Shown in pieces: positions 32,593 to 40,053 of a stretch of DNA of 45,627 nucleotides. The position numbers were made by a program, and so were the translations under genes. Every line of letters begins with the position of its first letter. Position 1 is the stretch's first letter. The notes under the pieces are model-generated. The model had not been told where the DNA came from, ran no database searches, and saw nothing but the letters and a program-made list of their open reading frames with translations. The DNA is from JACVCS01 sp038328575. Its GTDB lineage: Bacteria; Planctomycetota; Phycisphaerae; Phycisphaerales; UBA1924. The stretch spans positions 1-45,627 of the forward strand of contig JBBQMD010000020.1 in NCBI GenBank assembly GCA_038328575.1, written 5' to 3'.

Positions 32593-33344
32593 AGCACGCG
32601 CAGGGGAGACGGGTGTGCTTATCGCGAGTGACGCGCCAGACGCAGGCTTCGATCATCTTGGGCATCCCCCTGGCGACGATCGATGACGCGGGGCATGGCT
32701 CGCGCGGCGCGGCCGACGAACGCCCAGCCATCGCGGCGGATCTCAGCGCGTACGTCGTGGGGAAGCCGCGGAGCGTGGTGCTGATGACCGGCGCGTCAGG
32801 CACGGGCAAATCTTCAATTCTGGCGATGGCGATGCGGAACCTGAGGGCGCAGGGCGTGGTGATCCAGCGATGCGACGCGTCGGCGCTGGCGAGCGAGGGC
32901 CGGCGGGTGGTGGAGATGTCGCCTCGAACATCGACGCGGGCGTGGCTGGGGTTTCTGGCAGATGCGGGGCTGGCCGAGGCGAGATTGCTGAATCGACGCG
33001 CGAGAGAGCTGTCCGACGGCCAGCGGTCGCGGCTGGCGCTGGCACTGATGCTCGCGAGCGCTGCGCGTGCAAGACGCCCGAGCGTGCTGATGGTTGACGA
33101 GTTCCTGGCGCTGCTGGACCGAACGACCGCGATGTCGTGTGCAGCGTCCGTGGCGCGATCGATCCGGAGATGCAATCAAGCGCCGGGAAGCTCGCTCATC
33201 GTCGCGACGTCGCACGACGATCTGGCCGATGCGCTGCGCCCCGATCTGCACATCACACTTGACCCGCGCCGCCCGGCGCAGCGTCACGCTCGCGGACCGG
33301 ATGCGGGCGCACCGACCACGCCAGAACCTGGAGAACTCGCATGA
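32589..33344 (+). CDS. ABC-type ATPase (COG2401-like ATPase part)
   Basis: A 251-aa ABC ATPase without membrane partner. Walker A is GASGTGKS (68-75), the signature motif LSDGQ is at 141-145, Walker B VLMVDE at 166-171 and the H-loop His is at 209 (ATSHDD). The compact spacing and the absence of any permease gene argue for a soluble, non-transport ATPase. I recall COG2401 as an ABC ATPase fused to an acetyltransferase domain. Here the acetyltransferase is a separate gene that starts at the overlapping ATGA. Start ATG 32589 overlaps the upstream stop. Confidence 0.75.
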   Translation: MKHAQGRRVCLSRVTRQTQASIILGIPLATIDDAGHGSRGAADERPAIAADLSAYVVGKPRSVVLMTGASGTGKSSILAMAMRNLRAQGVVIQRCDASALASEGRRVVEMSPRTSTRAWLGFLADAGLAEARLLNRRARELSDGQRSRLALALMLASAARARRPSVLMVDEFLALLDRTTAMSCAASVARSIRRCNQAPGSSLIVATSHDDLADALRPDLHITLDPRRPAQRHARGPDAGAPTTPEPGELA

Positions 33345-34132
33345 TTCGCTGCTCACTGCTGCACCAGTACGACATCGGGCCTGGGGATCGACGCGATTTC
33401 ATGGAGCTTGCCGATTCCCACTATCGCGCCGGGCCGCCGGCGACCATCGAGCTGGTGCTGTGCGCACGGGCGCGGGCGACGCGCCGGCTCGCGGGTGTGC
33501 TGACGGTCAGCCGCCCGGTGCTGAACGCGTCGTGGCGAGCGATCGCCTGGCCGGAACACTTTGGGCCTGCGACGCAGTTCCTCGCGGCGCCGATGAGCGA
33601 GCGGGCCCGCGTGGTCAACGAACTGGTGCGCTGCATCTCGCGGGTGATCATCGACGAGCGCGATCGCGGCGTCGGGCTGTCTACCGCCCTGGTGCGGGCG
33701 TATCTGCGCGATCCGCTGACGGAGTTGACCGAGGGGATCGCCGCGATGGCCGGCGCGTGTCCGTTCTTTGCGAGCGCCGGGATGCGCCGGGTGGATCGCC
33801 CGCCGGCGCGCCGTGAGCGGGCGCTGATGCAGACGTTGCGAGAGCTGCGCGTGCCGGCGCGGGTGTTGATGGAGCCGCGTGCTTTGACGGCGCGGGCGAT
33901 TGGGGAGGGTCGGGCGGCGGCGGTGGAGCGGGCGGTGCGAAGGTGGGCGCGGGACAGCCGCGCGTCGAGGGCGAGTGGCGGCGCTTCGATGCTCTTGCTC
34001 GGGCCGCTGGCGGGCGTGGCGTTGCTGAGCGAACGCGCGGCGTTTGTGTACCCGGGTCAAGCGTCCACGTCACCGGCCTTTCCGTCGGGAGCAGTGGATT
34101 GCGGATTGGATCACGCGGAGCACGGGGGTTGA
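33341..34132 (+). CDS. GNAT acyltransferase (COG2401-like acetyltransferase part)
   Basis: A 263-aa protein. GNAT features: the CoA-binding loop RDRGVGLS (107-114) on the strand-helix pair ISRVIIDERDRGVGLSTAL (99-117) and the later block MAGACPFFASAGMRRV (136-151). Both recall the segments I associate with the acetyltransferase domain of COG2401 proteins. HYRAGPPA near the N-terminus fits too. The last 70 residues are low-complexity. ATGA overlap with the ABC ATPase gene indicates stoichiometric production. Possible substrates are DNA bases (as for the phage Mu Mom GNAT-type enzyme) or a protein; this is speculation. Confidence 0.7.
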   Translation: MIRCSLLHQYDIGPGDRRDFMELADSHYRAGPPATIELVLCARARATRRLAGVLTVSRPVLNASWRAIAWPEHFGPATQFLAAPMSERARVVNELVRCISRVIIDERDRGVGLSTALVRAYLRDPLTELTEGIAAMAGACPFFASAGMRRVDRPPARRERALMQTLRELRVPARVLMEPRALTARAIGEGRAAAVERAVRRWARDSRASRASGGASMLLLGPLAGVALLSERAAFVYPGQASTSPAFPSGAVDCGLDHAEHGG

Positions 34133-34159
34133 AGGGCTGGGTCACACAGGGGGGTTGGG

Positions 34160-35983
34160 ATGAAATCAGGGAAGAAGTCAGCGGCCGCGCGCCGAGCGCG
34201 CGGCGCATCGTCATCGTCATCGCAGAAGACGTCGCGCTCGCGATCACGCGCGCGAGCACCGCACGATGACGCGGTGGATGCGCCAGCGGTTCATGTTGTC
34301 AAGGGGGTGGACGCGGACGGCCCGGCGCGAACGCCGGGCGAGTTGCTGGTGTTGCTGCGAGAGCGGCTGGAGATTGTAACGCCGGGCGTGGGTCTGATCG
34401 AGGGGGCTTCGACGCCCTTGGACTATTTGGTCCACACGTTCTTCGAGGGGCGGCGGTTCGGGCCGGTGGAAGATGGCGCTGCGATCGTGCGCGGGCCGGC
34501 GGATTGCTGCGTGTGGGCCAATCGCGGCGGGGGCAAGACGTTCCTCGGCGCTGTCGCGACGCTGCTGGACATCGTCTTCAAGCCCGGCATCGAGGTGCGC
34601 ATCCTGGGTGGCTCGCTCGATCAATCGCAGCGCATGCACGAGCACCTGCGACGCCTCGTCTCGCGCCCGGAGGTCGCGCATCTGCTGACGGCGCGCTCGA
34701 TCACCGACAAGCGCATCCGGCTCGCCAACGGCTCGCGGGCCGAGATCATGGCCCAGTCGCAAGCCTCGGTGCGCGGCACGCGCGTGCAGAAAGTTCGCTG
34801 CGACGAGGTCGAGCTGTTCAAGACGGACGTCTGGGACGCGGCGCAGCTGACCACCCGCGCGATGAAGCTGGCCGGGCCGTGGGGCGATCAGGTGCGCGGC
34901 TCGGTCGAGGCGCTCTCGACCATGCACCGCCCGATGGGGCTGATGTGGCGCGTGGTGTGCGAGTGCGAGGGCGGCACCGAGGCGCTCAGTTTCCCCGTAC
35001 ACGCGGACGCGCCGGATGTGACGACGCGGGCGAGAATGGCCAGTCGCTCGGAGACGCGGCAGCTCTTTCGCTGGGGCGTGGTGGACGTGCTGGAGCATTG
35101 CCCGGTTGAACGCGTCTGCGCGACCTGTGGTTTGCAGGAGGAGTGTGCCGGTCGCGCCAAGGCGCGGGCCCCGGAGGTGGCGGGGCACTTCCACATTGAA
35201 GATGCGCTGCGGGCCAAGTGCCGCGTCAGCGTTGCGCAGTGGCGCAGCGAGATGCTGTGCGCCAGACCCAGCCGCAGCGACTCGGTCTACCCGGAGTTTG
35301 ACCCGCAAGTCCACGTCTTTGCGGGCGAGATCGATTCGCCTTGCGCGACGACGCGCGATGCGCTGGACCCGCTGGCGTCCAGCCCGTTCATCCCCATCAC
35401 GATTCGCGGCCTCGAGCCGGCGACGCTCGTCTGCGGCATGGACTTCGGCCTGCGCAGCCCGACCGCCATCCTGTGGGCCTTGCTCAGCGAGGACGGCATG
35501 CTCCGCGTCATCGATGAATCGGTCGTCGAGAACGAGTCGACCGCGTCGCACGTCGAACGCATGATCTCCAGCAACTGGGGACGCCCGGCGTGGGTGGGGA
35601 TTGACCCGGCGGGCGGCAACCGCAGCGAGCAGACGCTGCTCAGCGCGTCGGACCTGCTGGGCCAGGCGGGATTGGTGGTCCGCGACAAGCGGATCTCGAT
35701 CCACGCGGGGGTGCGATTGGTGCAGGCCCGCCTGGCGCCGGCGCTGTTCCGAGTGCGTGCATCGTCGGGCCAACCCGGGATGGCGACGCGCCCGCGATTG
35801 ATCGTGCATTCGCGCTGCGTCAAGCTGATCGAAGCGCTGACGCGGTATCACTACGACCCGGACCAGCCGCACAGCACAGAGCCGGTGAAGGATGGGCCGG
35901 ATCACGTCTGCGACGCCCTGCGGTACATGGTCCTGAATATCGATGCCCGGGTCGCGGCGGGAAAAGGCTATCAGTACACATGA
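34160..35983 (+). CDS. terL: Phage terminase large subunit (TerL-like)
   Basis: A 607-aa packaging motor/nuclease. The basic N-terminus (1-35) is followed by the ATPase domain: Walker A WANRGGGKT (119-127), Walker B KVRCDEVELF (211-220) with the D215-E216 pair. The RNase-H-like nuclease domain has Asp428 (CGMDFG), Asp482 (VGIDPAGG) and Asp581/Asp585 (DHVCDALRYM). Between them is a possible zinc knuckle: C314-x5-C320-x2-C323-x5-C329. Both active sites look intact. AGGGGGG lies before ATG 34160; the gene follows the GNAT gene by 27 nt. No small terminase, portal or capsid gene is visible downstream (an LptF/G-type permease starts 27 nt later). Confidence 0.88.
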   Translation: MKSGKKSAAARRARGASSSSSQKTSRSRSRARAPHDDAVDAPAVHVVKGVDADGPARTPGELLVLLRERLEIVTPGVGLIEGASTPLDYLVHTFFEGRRFGPVEDGAAIVRGPADCCVWANRGGGKTFLGAVATLLDIVFKPGIEVRILGGSLDQSQRMHEHLRRLVSRPEVAHLLTARSITDKRIRLANGSRAEIMAQSQASVRGTRVQKVRCDEVELFKTDVWDAAQLTTRAMKLAGPWGDQVRGSVEALSTMHRPMGLMWRVVCECEGGTEALSFPVHADAPDVTTRARMASRSETRQLFRWGVVDVLEHCPVERVCATCGLQEECAGRAKARAPEVAGHFHIEDALRAKCRVSVAQWRSEMLCARPSRSDSVYPEFDPQVHVFAGEIDSPCATTRDALDPLASSPFIPITIRGLEPATLVCGMDFGLRSPTAILWALLSEDGMLRVIDESVVENESTASHVERMISSNWGRPAWVGIDPAGGNRSEQTLLSASDLLGQAGLVVRDKRISIHAGVRLVQARLAPALFRVRASSGQPGMATRPRLIVHSRCVKLIEALTRYHYDPDQPHSTEPVKDGPDHVCDALRYMVLNIDARVAAGKGYQYT

Positions 35984-36010
35984 GCGCCGGGGCGCTCCAA
36001 TGATGGTCGG

Positions 36011-37186
36011 TTGAACACGCTTGATCGCTACATCGCGAGGCTGTACCTGACGAACATCGCGATTCTGCTGGTGCTGTTGTTTTCGTTCGTAGTGATGATC
36101 GACGCGTCGCTGAACATGCAGCGGTTTGCCGATGCCGCGGTGAAGAACGCCGTGGGCACTGGCGAGGAGCTGCGGGGCGTGCGCAAGATGCTCTCGGCGG
36201 CGTTGCTGGTGGTGGATCTGTGGTGGCCGCGCCTGTTGCAGTTGTACAACTTCCTGATCGGGCTGGTGCTGGTGGGGGCAATGGGGTTCACATTCGCGCA
36301 GCTCGTGCGGCAGCGCGAGCTGGTGGCGGTCATGGCCTCGGGCGTCTCGCTCTACCGGCTGATGCGCCCGGTGCTGGTGGTCGCGGCCATGATGCTGATG
36401 CTGCAAGTGGTGAACCAGGAGTTCGTGATGCCGCGGATCGCGCATCTGTTGATCCGCGACAACATGGAAGCGGGCAGGCGGGATATCTCGGGCTTCGTGG
36501 TGTCGCTGAGGCCTGACAGCGAGGGGCGCGTGTTTTACGCCGACCGCTTCGATCCCGCGTCGCGCACGATGACCGGCGTGCGAATCTGGGAGCGCGACGC
36601 CCAGGGCAAGACCTGGCGGACGATTGGCCAGATCACCGCCGAGGCCGCGACGTTTGACCCTGCAACCCGCAGTTGGCATTTCACCGGCGGCTTCGCGCAG
36701 CGAGCCAAGCCGGGCTGGCGCGGGGGCGCGACGACATCCGCGAGCTTCGAGCCGGTGGAGCTTGGTCGGCCGGTGCCGATTCAAACGCTTGAGAGCGACC
36801 TGGACGACACGGGCCTCGTGGCGCTGGAGCGTCAGTCGTTTGCACAGAATCTGTCGTGGCGGCAGATTGGCGACCTTTTGCTCAGCCCGACGCTGCGCCC
36901 AGATGTCAAGGAGCAGTTGAGCCGCGTCGCGTGGGGGCGGGTGGCGAACTACGTGTGCGTGATGCTGTCGCTGATCGTGGCGATCCCTTTTTTCCTGACG
37001 CGCGAGCCGCGGAACATGGTGCTGCAGTCGGTGAAGTGCGCGCCGGTCGCGGTCGGCTCGCTGGTGGGCAGCACGCTGGCGATCCTCTCGCCGATCCCGG
37101 GCCTGCCGGTGGAGCTGGCAGTGTTCCTGCCGGTGCTGGCGCTCCTGCCCACGGCGATTGCGATGGGAACCAGCGTGAAAACGTGA
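36011..37186 (+). CDS. LptF/LptG-family permease (YjgP/YjgQ)
   Basis: A 391-aa inner-membrane protein of the LptF/G family. These proteins form the permease pair that extracts lipopolysaccharide and passes it to the periplasmic bridge. The opening is typical (LDRYIARLYLTNIAILLVLLF). A second hydrophobic hairpin lies near 75-120 (LQLYNFLIGLVLVGAMGFTFA and VLVVAAMMLMLQVV), then a periplasmic beta-rich domain, then C-terminal helices (VCVMLSLIVAIPFFLT). The start is TTG 36011; no ATG is in frame nearby. Only one copy is in this window, so whether it is LptF or LptG cannot be told. It implies an outer membrane with LPS-like lipid. Confidence 0.85.
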   Translation: MNTLDRYIARLYLTNIAILLVLLFSFVVMIDASLNMQRFADAAVKNAVGTGEELRGVRKMLSAALLVVDLWWPRLLQLYNFLIGLVLVGAMGFTFAQLVRQRELVAVMASGVSLYRLMRPVLVVAAMMLMLQVVNQEFVMPRIAHLLIRDNMEAGRRDISGFVVSLRPDSEGRVFYADRFDPASRTMTGVRIWERDAQGKTWRTIGQITAEAATFDPATRSWHFTGGFAQRAKPGWRGGATTSASFEPVELGRPVPIQTLESDLDDTGLVALERQSFAQNLSWRQIGDLLLSPTLRPDVKEQLSRVAWGRVANYVCVMLSLIVAIPFFLTREPRNMVLQSVKCAPVAVGSLVGSTLAILSPIPGLPVELAVFLPVLALLPTAIAMGTSVKT

Positions 37187-37268
37187 GGGCAAGCGACGGT
37201 TGGCCGCCAGACGGGTGATCGCGGAAAGTAGGCCGCGATCTTCGCCTGATGCCCGAGCGCTTTCCTGC

Positions 37269-37274
37269 TACGCT
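37269..37274 (+). promoter_or_regulatory. -10 box of the GH57 gene (leaderless)
   Basis: TACGCT, 7 nt before ATG 37282, with no Shine-Dalgarno sequence between them. Confidence 0.4.
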
Positions 37275-37281
37275 CTCCCTC

Positions 37282-38544
37282 ATGGCATCCGTCGTCTTCT
37301 ACTTCCAGGTGCATCAGCCATTCCGATTGCGGCGCTACAGCGTCTTCGATTCGGATCCGTTCTACTTTGACAGCAAGAAGAACGGCGAGATCGCCCGGAA
37401 GGTGGCCGACAAGTGCTATCGCCCGGCAACGAGCCTGATTCTCGATCTGGTCAAGCGGCACAAGGGACGCTTCAAGGTGTCGTACGCGATCACGGGCGTG
37501 GCGCTGGACCAGTTCCAGGAGTTTTGCCCGGACATCATCGACATCTTCAAGCGTCTGGCGGAGACCGGCTGCTGCGAGTTCGTCGGCGAGACGTACTACC
37601 ACTCGCTTTCGTTTTTGTACTCGCGCGACGAGTTCAAGGCGCAGGTCGATGCCCACACGAAGAAGATCCAGGACCTCTTCGGCCAGACGCCGAAGGTGTT
37701 CCGCAACACCGAGCTGATCTACAGCAACGACCTGGCGCACTACATCAGCACGATGACGGACGCCGAGGGCAAGCCGCGGTTTCTGGGGGCGATCTGCGAG
37801 GGGACGGATCATCTGCTTGGGTATCGCTCGCCGAACTTCCTGTATCGCCCGCCGCACACCGGGAAGAACGCGCTGGGCAAGCCGTTCTCGCTGCTGCTGA
37901 AGAACTATCGCCTGAGCGACGACATCGCGTTCCGGTTCAGCAATCGCGGCTGGAGCGAGTGGCCGCTGAGCGCTGAGAAGTTTGCGACGTGGGTCAACCA
38001 GATCAACGGCAACGGCTACGTCTGCAACCTGTTCATGGACTACGAGACGTTCGGCGAGCACCAGTGGGTTGACACAGGGATCTTCAAGTTCCTGGACGCG
38101 ATGCCGGAGAAGGTGTTCGATATCGCGCCGGGTCAGAACCACTTCAACACGCCGACGGAGGCGCTGACGCAGTTTGAGCCGGTGGGCGAGTACGACGTGC
38201 CGCACGTGATCAGTTGGGCGGACACGGAGCGTGACCTCAGCGCGTGGCTGGGCAACGCGATGCAGGCCAATGCGCTGAACGAAACGTACCGGCTGGAGCG
38301 GCTGGTGAAGGCCCGAGTCGCCGCCGCGGCTTCGGGAACAGACGCAACCGCGAATGACCAAGCCCGCTTCGCGCTGGAGGATTGGCGCAAGCTGACCACC
38401 AGCGACCACTTCTACTACATGTGTACCAAGTACTGGGCCGATGGCGACGTACACAAGTACTTCTCGCCCTACGAGAGCCCGTACGACGCGTACATCAACT
38501 TCATGAACTGCCTGGACAACCTGCGCTCGCGGGTGACGGGGTGA
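37282..38544 (+). CDS. GH57-family glycoside hydrolase (alpha-amylase type)
   Basis: A 420-aa cytosolic-looking protein (no signal peptide). The family's conserved regions are visible: HQP (11-13), CCEFVGETYYHS (97-108), the catalytic nucleophile Glu144 in RNTELIYSND and the catalytic Asp253 in MDYETFG. GH57 enzymes hydrolyse or transfer alpha-glucans (amylase, 4-alpha-glucanotransferase). The short length and single domain favour the alpha-amylase subgroup; exact activity cannot be read. ATG 37282 is preferred over 37249. It starts 95 nt after the permease gene and appears to have its own promoter. Confidence 0.88.
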   Translation: MASVVFYFQVHQPFRLRRYSVFDSDPFYFDSKKNGEIARKVADKCYRPATSLILDLVKRHKGRFKVSYAITGVALDQFQEFCPDIIDIFKRLAETGCCEFVGETYYHSLSFLYSRDEFKAQVDAHTKKIQDLFGQTPKVFRNTELIYSNDLAHYISTMTDAEGKPRFLGAICEGTDHLLGYRSPNFLYRPPHTGKNALGKPFSLLLKNYRLSDDIAFRFSNRGWSEWPLSAEKFATWVNQINGNGYVCNLFMDYETFGEHQWVDTGIFKFLDAMPEKVFDIAPGQNHFNTPTEALTQFEPVGEYDVPHVISWADTERDLSAWLGNAMQANALNETYRLERLVKARVAAAASGTDATANDQARFALEDWRKLTTSDHFYYMCTKYWADGDVHKYFSPYESPYDAYINFMNCLDNLRSRVTG

Positions 38545-38560
38545 TGTGAAGGCGGGGCTT

Positions 38561-38857
38561 TCAAGGTGCTCGCATCGCGGACCGCAGATCTCGGCTGCCG
38601 TGAAGCACACGGACGACTCGAATGCCGGCCCGTGTCGGCAGGTAGAAAATAATCCAAGAGTGAAGGGGCCAGCCGCGAAGCCCGGCGCGGATCTCGCTGC
38701 GAGGGCGACCGGCTTTGCCACTTTGTGCGAGCCATTCGCAGCGCGAGAAGATTTCGTCAACGATTTGAAGGGCGTTCCGCGGGGAGTCTGTTGCGACGTA
38801 CGCGTGGATCTCGGCGATGTCCTCGATCGCCCGGGGCGAGATCTCCGCAACCTTCAC
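38561..38857 (-). CDS. parE: ParE/RelE-family toxin (putative)
   Basis: A 98-aa protein of the ParE/RelE superfamily: an N-terminal helix pair (ISPRAIEDIAEIHAYVA, with DSPRNALQIVDEIFSRC), then RSEIRAGLRGWPLHSWIIFYLP and a final strand VVRVLHGSRDL. In this family the toxins poison gyrase (ParE) or cleave mRNA (RelE); the layout here is closer to ParE. The ATG overlaps the TGA of the upstream antitoxin gene (ATGA). Converges with the GH57 gene. Confidence 0.85.
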   Translation of the reverse strand: MKVAEISPRAIEDIAEIHAYVATDSPRNALQIVDEIFSRCEWLAQSGKAGRPRSEIRAGLRGWPLHSWIIFYLPTRAGIRVVRVLHGSRDLRSAMRAP

Positions 38858-39117
38858 GACGCCTTCCTCCGACGCGTCGCGCTCGCCTTTGACCGCTGGA
38901 TGATCTCATTCTTGAGATTGTCATCCATCTTCAGCCACCCGGATTCTGCTGATTGCAGCCCTTCGTCAATCGCGTCGCGTAGCGCGGCCAGATTCTCCTC
39001 GCGGAGCATCGCGTTCCGCAGCGCGTCGCGGACCACTTCGCTGGCGGTCTCAAAGTTGCCGCCCTTCACCTGGTCACGGACCCACTTCTCGAGTTTCTTG
39101 GTGAGAGAGACGTTCAT
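38854..39117 (-). CDS. parD: ParD-family antitoxin (ribbon-helix-helix, putative)
   Basis: An 87-aa protein. The N-terminal RHH segment reads MNVSLTKKLEKWVRDQVKGG followed by NFETASEVVRDALRN, the pattern of ParD/CC2985-type antitoxins. The helical C-terminus would wrap around the toxin. AAGGAG lies 8 nt before ATG 39117, so this start is preferred over the upstream in-frame ATG 39138. A perfect inverted repeat lies upstream, suitable for autorepression. Confidence 0.85.
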   Translation of the reverse strand: MNVSLTKKLEKWVRDQVKGGNFETASEVVRDALRNAMLREENLAALRDAIDEGLQSAESGWLKMDDNLKNEIIQRSKASATRRRKAS

Positions 39118-39164
39118 CGGCGCGGCTCCTTGGGGCAAAGCGCTGACTTAGCCCATAACAGGAT

Positions 39165-39181
39165 ATGTCAGTTCCTGACAT
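39165..39181. promoter_or_regulatory. Palindromic operator upstream of parD
   Basis: ATGTCAG-TTC-CTGACAT, a perfect 7-bp inverted repeat with a 3-bp centre, about 48 nt before the parD start and 12 nt after the upp stop. TATCCT and TGTTAT on the minus strand just downstream are possible -10 boxes. ParD proteins are known to bind such repeats and repress their own operon. Confidence 0.6.
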
Positions 39182-39192
39182 CAGGGTGTCTC

Positions 39193-39897
39193 TCACCCCG
39201 TCCCATACATCCGATCACCCGCGTCCCCCAGGCCCGGCAGGATGTAGCCCTTCTCGTTGAGCTGGCGGTCCAGGGCCGCGGCGTAGATGGTGACTTCCGG
39301 ATGGTCCGCGTAGAGCCGGCGCACGCCTTCGGGCGAGGCGACGAGGCAGATCATGCGCAGGTCTTTCGCGCCCGCCTCGCGCAGGATCGTTAGCGCCGCC
39401 GAGGCGCTGCCGCCGGTGGCGAGCATCGGGTCCACCAGCACGACTGGCCCCGCGGCGACGTCCACCGGCAAACGCTTGAGGTAGACCTTTGGCTGGAGCG
39501 TGTGCTCGTCACGCACCAGGCCCAGATGCCCGACGCGGGCCTCGGGCATCATCTCCAGGATTCCTTCAGCCATCGCCAGCCCGCTGCGCAGCACCGGCAC
39601 GACCGTGATCGTCCCGGCGATCTTCCGCCCGTGCGTGGATTCGAGCGGCGTCTGGACGACGACCGGGCGGGTGGGAAACGTGCGGGTGACCTCAAAGCAC
39701 ATGAGCCCAGCGATTTGGTAGAGCAATGCCCGGAAGGGCCGATAGCTCGTCGTCAGATCGCGGATGTATGTCAGCTTGTGTTGGATGAGCGGATGGTCGA
39801 AGACCACGAGATTGGGCGGAAGCGGCTCGGCAGGCTGGATCGGCGAGGCGGGCGCGGGGGGCGTTGGGGGGGCGGGGGGCGCGGGGGGCGTGTCCAT
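39193..39897 (-). CDS. upp: Uracil phosphoribosyltransferase
   Basis: Salvages uracil to UMP with PRPP. Landmarks: VFDHPLIQHKLTYIRD, VPVLRSGLAMAEG, DPMLATGGSA (the PRPP-binding loop) and the C-terminal PGLGDAGDRMYG. The core (about 208 aa) is preceded by about 25 residues of almost pure Pro/Ala (PPAPPAPPTPPAPASP), atypical for UPRT and probably disordered. Start ATG 39897; TACACT lies 6 nt upstream and no Shine-Dalgarno sequence is present. ParD follows 76 nt downstream on the same strand. Confidence 0.94.
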   Translation of the reverse strand: MDTPPAPPAPPTPPAPASPIQPAEPLPPNLVVFDHPLIQHKLTYIRDLTTSYRPFRALLYQIAGLMCFEVTRTFPTRPVVVQTPLESTHGRKIAGTITVVPVLRSGLAMAEGILEMMPEARVGHLGLVRDEHTLQPKVYLKRLPVDVAAGPVVLVDPMLATGGSASAALTILREAGAKDLRMICLVASPEGVRRLYADHPEVTIYAAALDRQLNEKGYILPGLGDAGDRMYGTG

Positions 39898-39903
39898 GGC
39901 GCG

Positions 39904-39909
39904 AGTGTA
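39904..39909 (-). promoter_or_regulatory. -10 box of upp (leaderless)
   Basis: TACACT on the minus strand, 6 nt before the upp ATG; identical hexamer and distance to those of the oxidoreductase and S9 peptidase genes. Confidence 0.5.
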
Positions 39910-40053
39910 CCGCGAACAACCGAATCCGCTCCGAACGCGGCGTGTTGCTCCGGTGCAGCCCGAATGCCTGGGCAATAGAGGCCGCACCCGAAGCGTTGAG
40001 ACGTGTGGCGGCGAGTGGATTGGTTCGTCAATGGTCGTTCACGGAGAAGCATC

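Noticed and set aside
34244..37192. A 982-codon open frame on the minus strand
   Set aside because: Antisense to terL and the LptF/G gene, Arg/His/Gln-rich, no domain; a GC-rich shadow frame.
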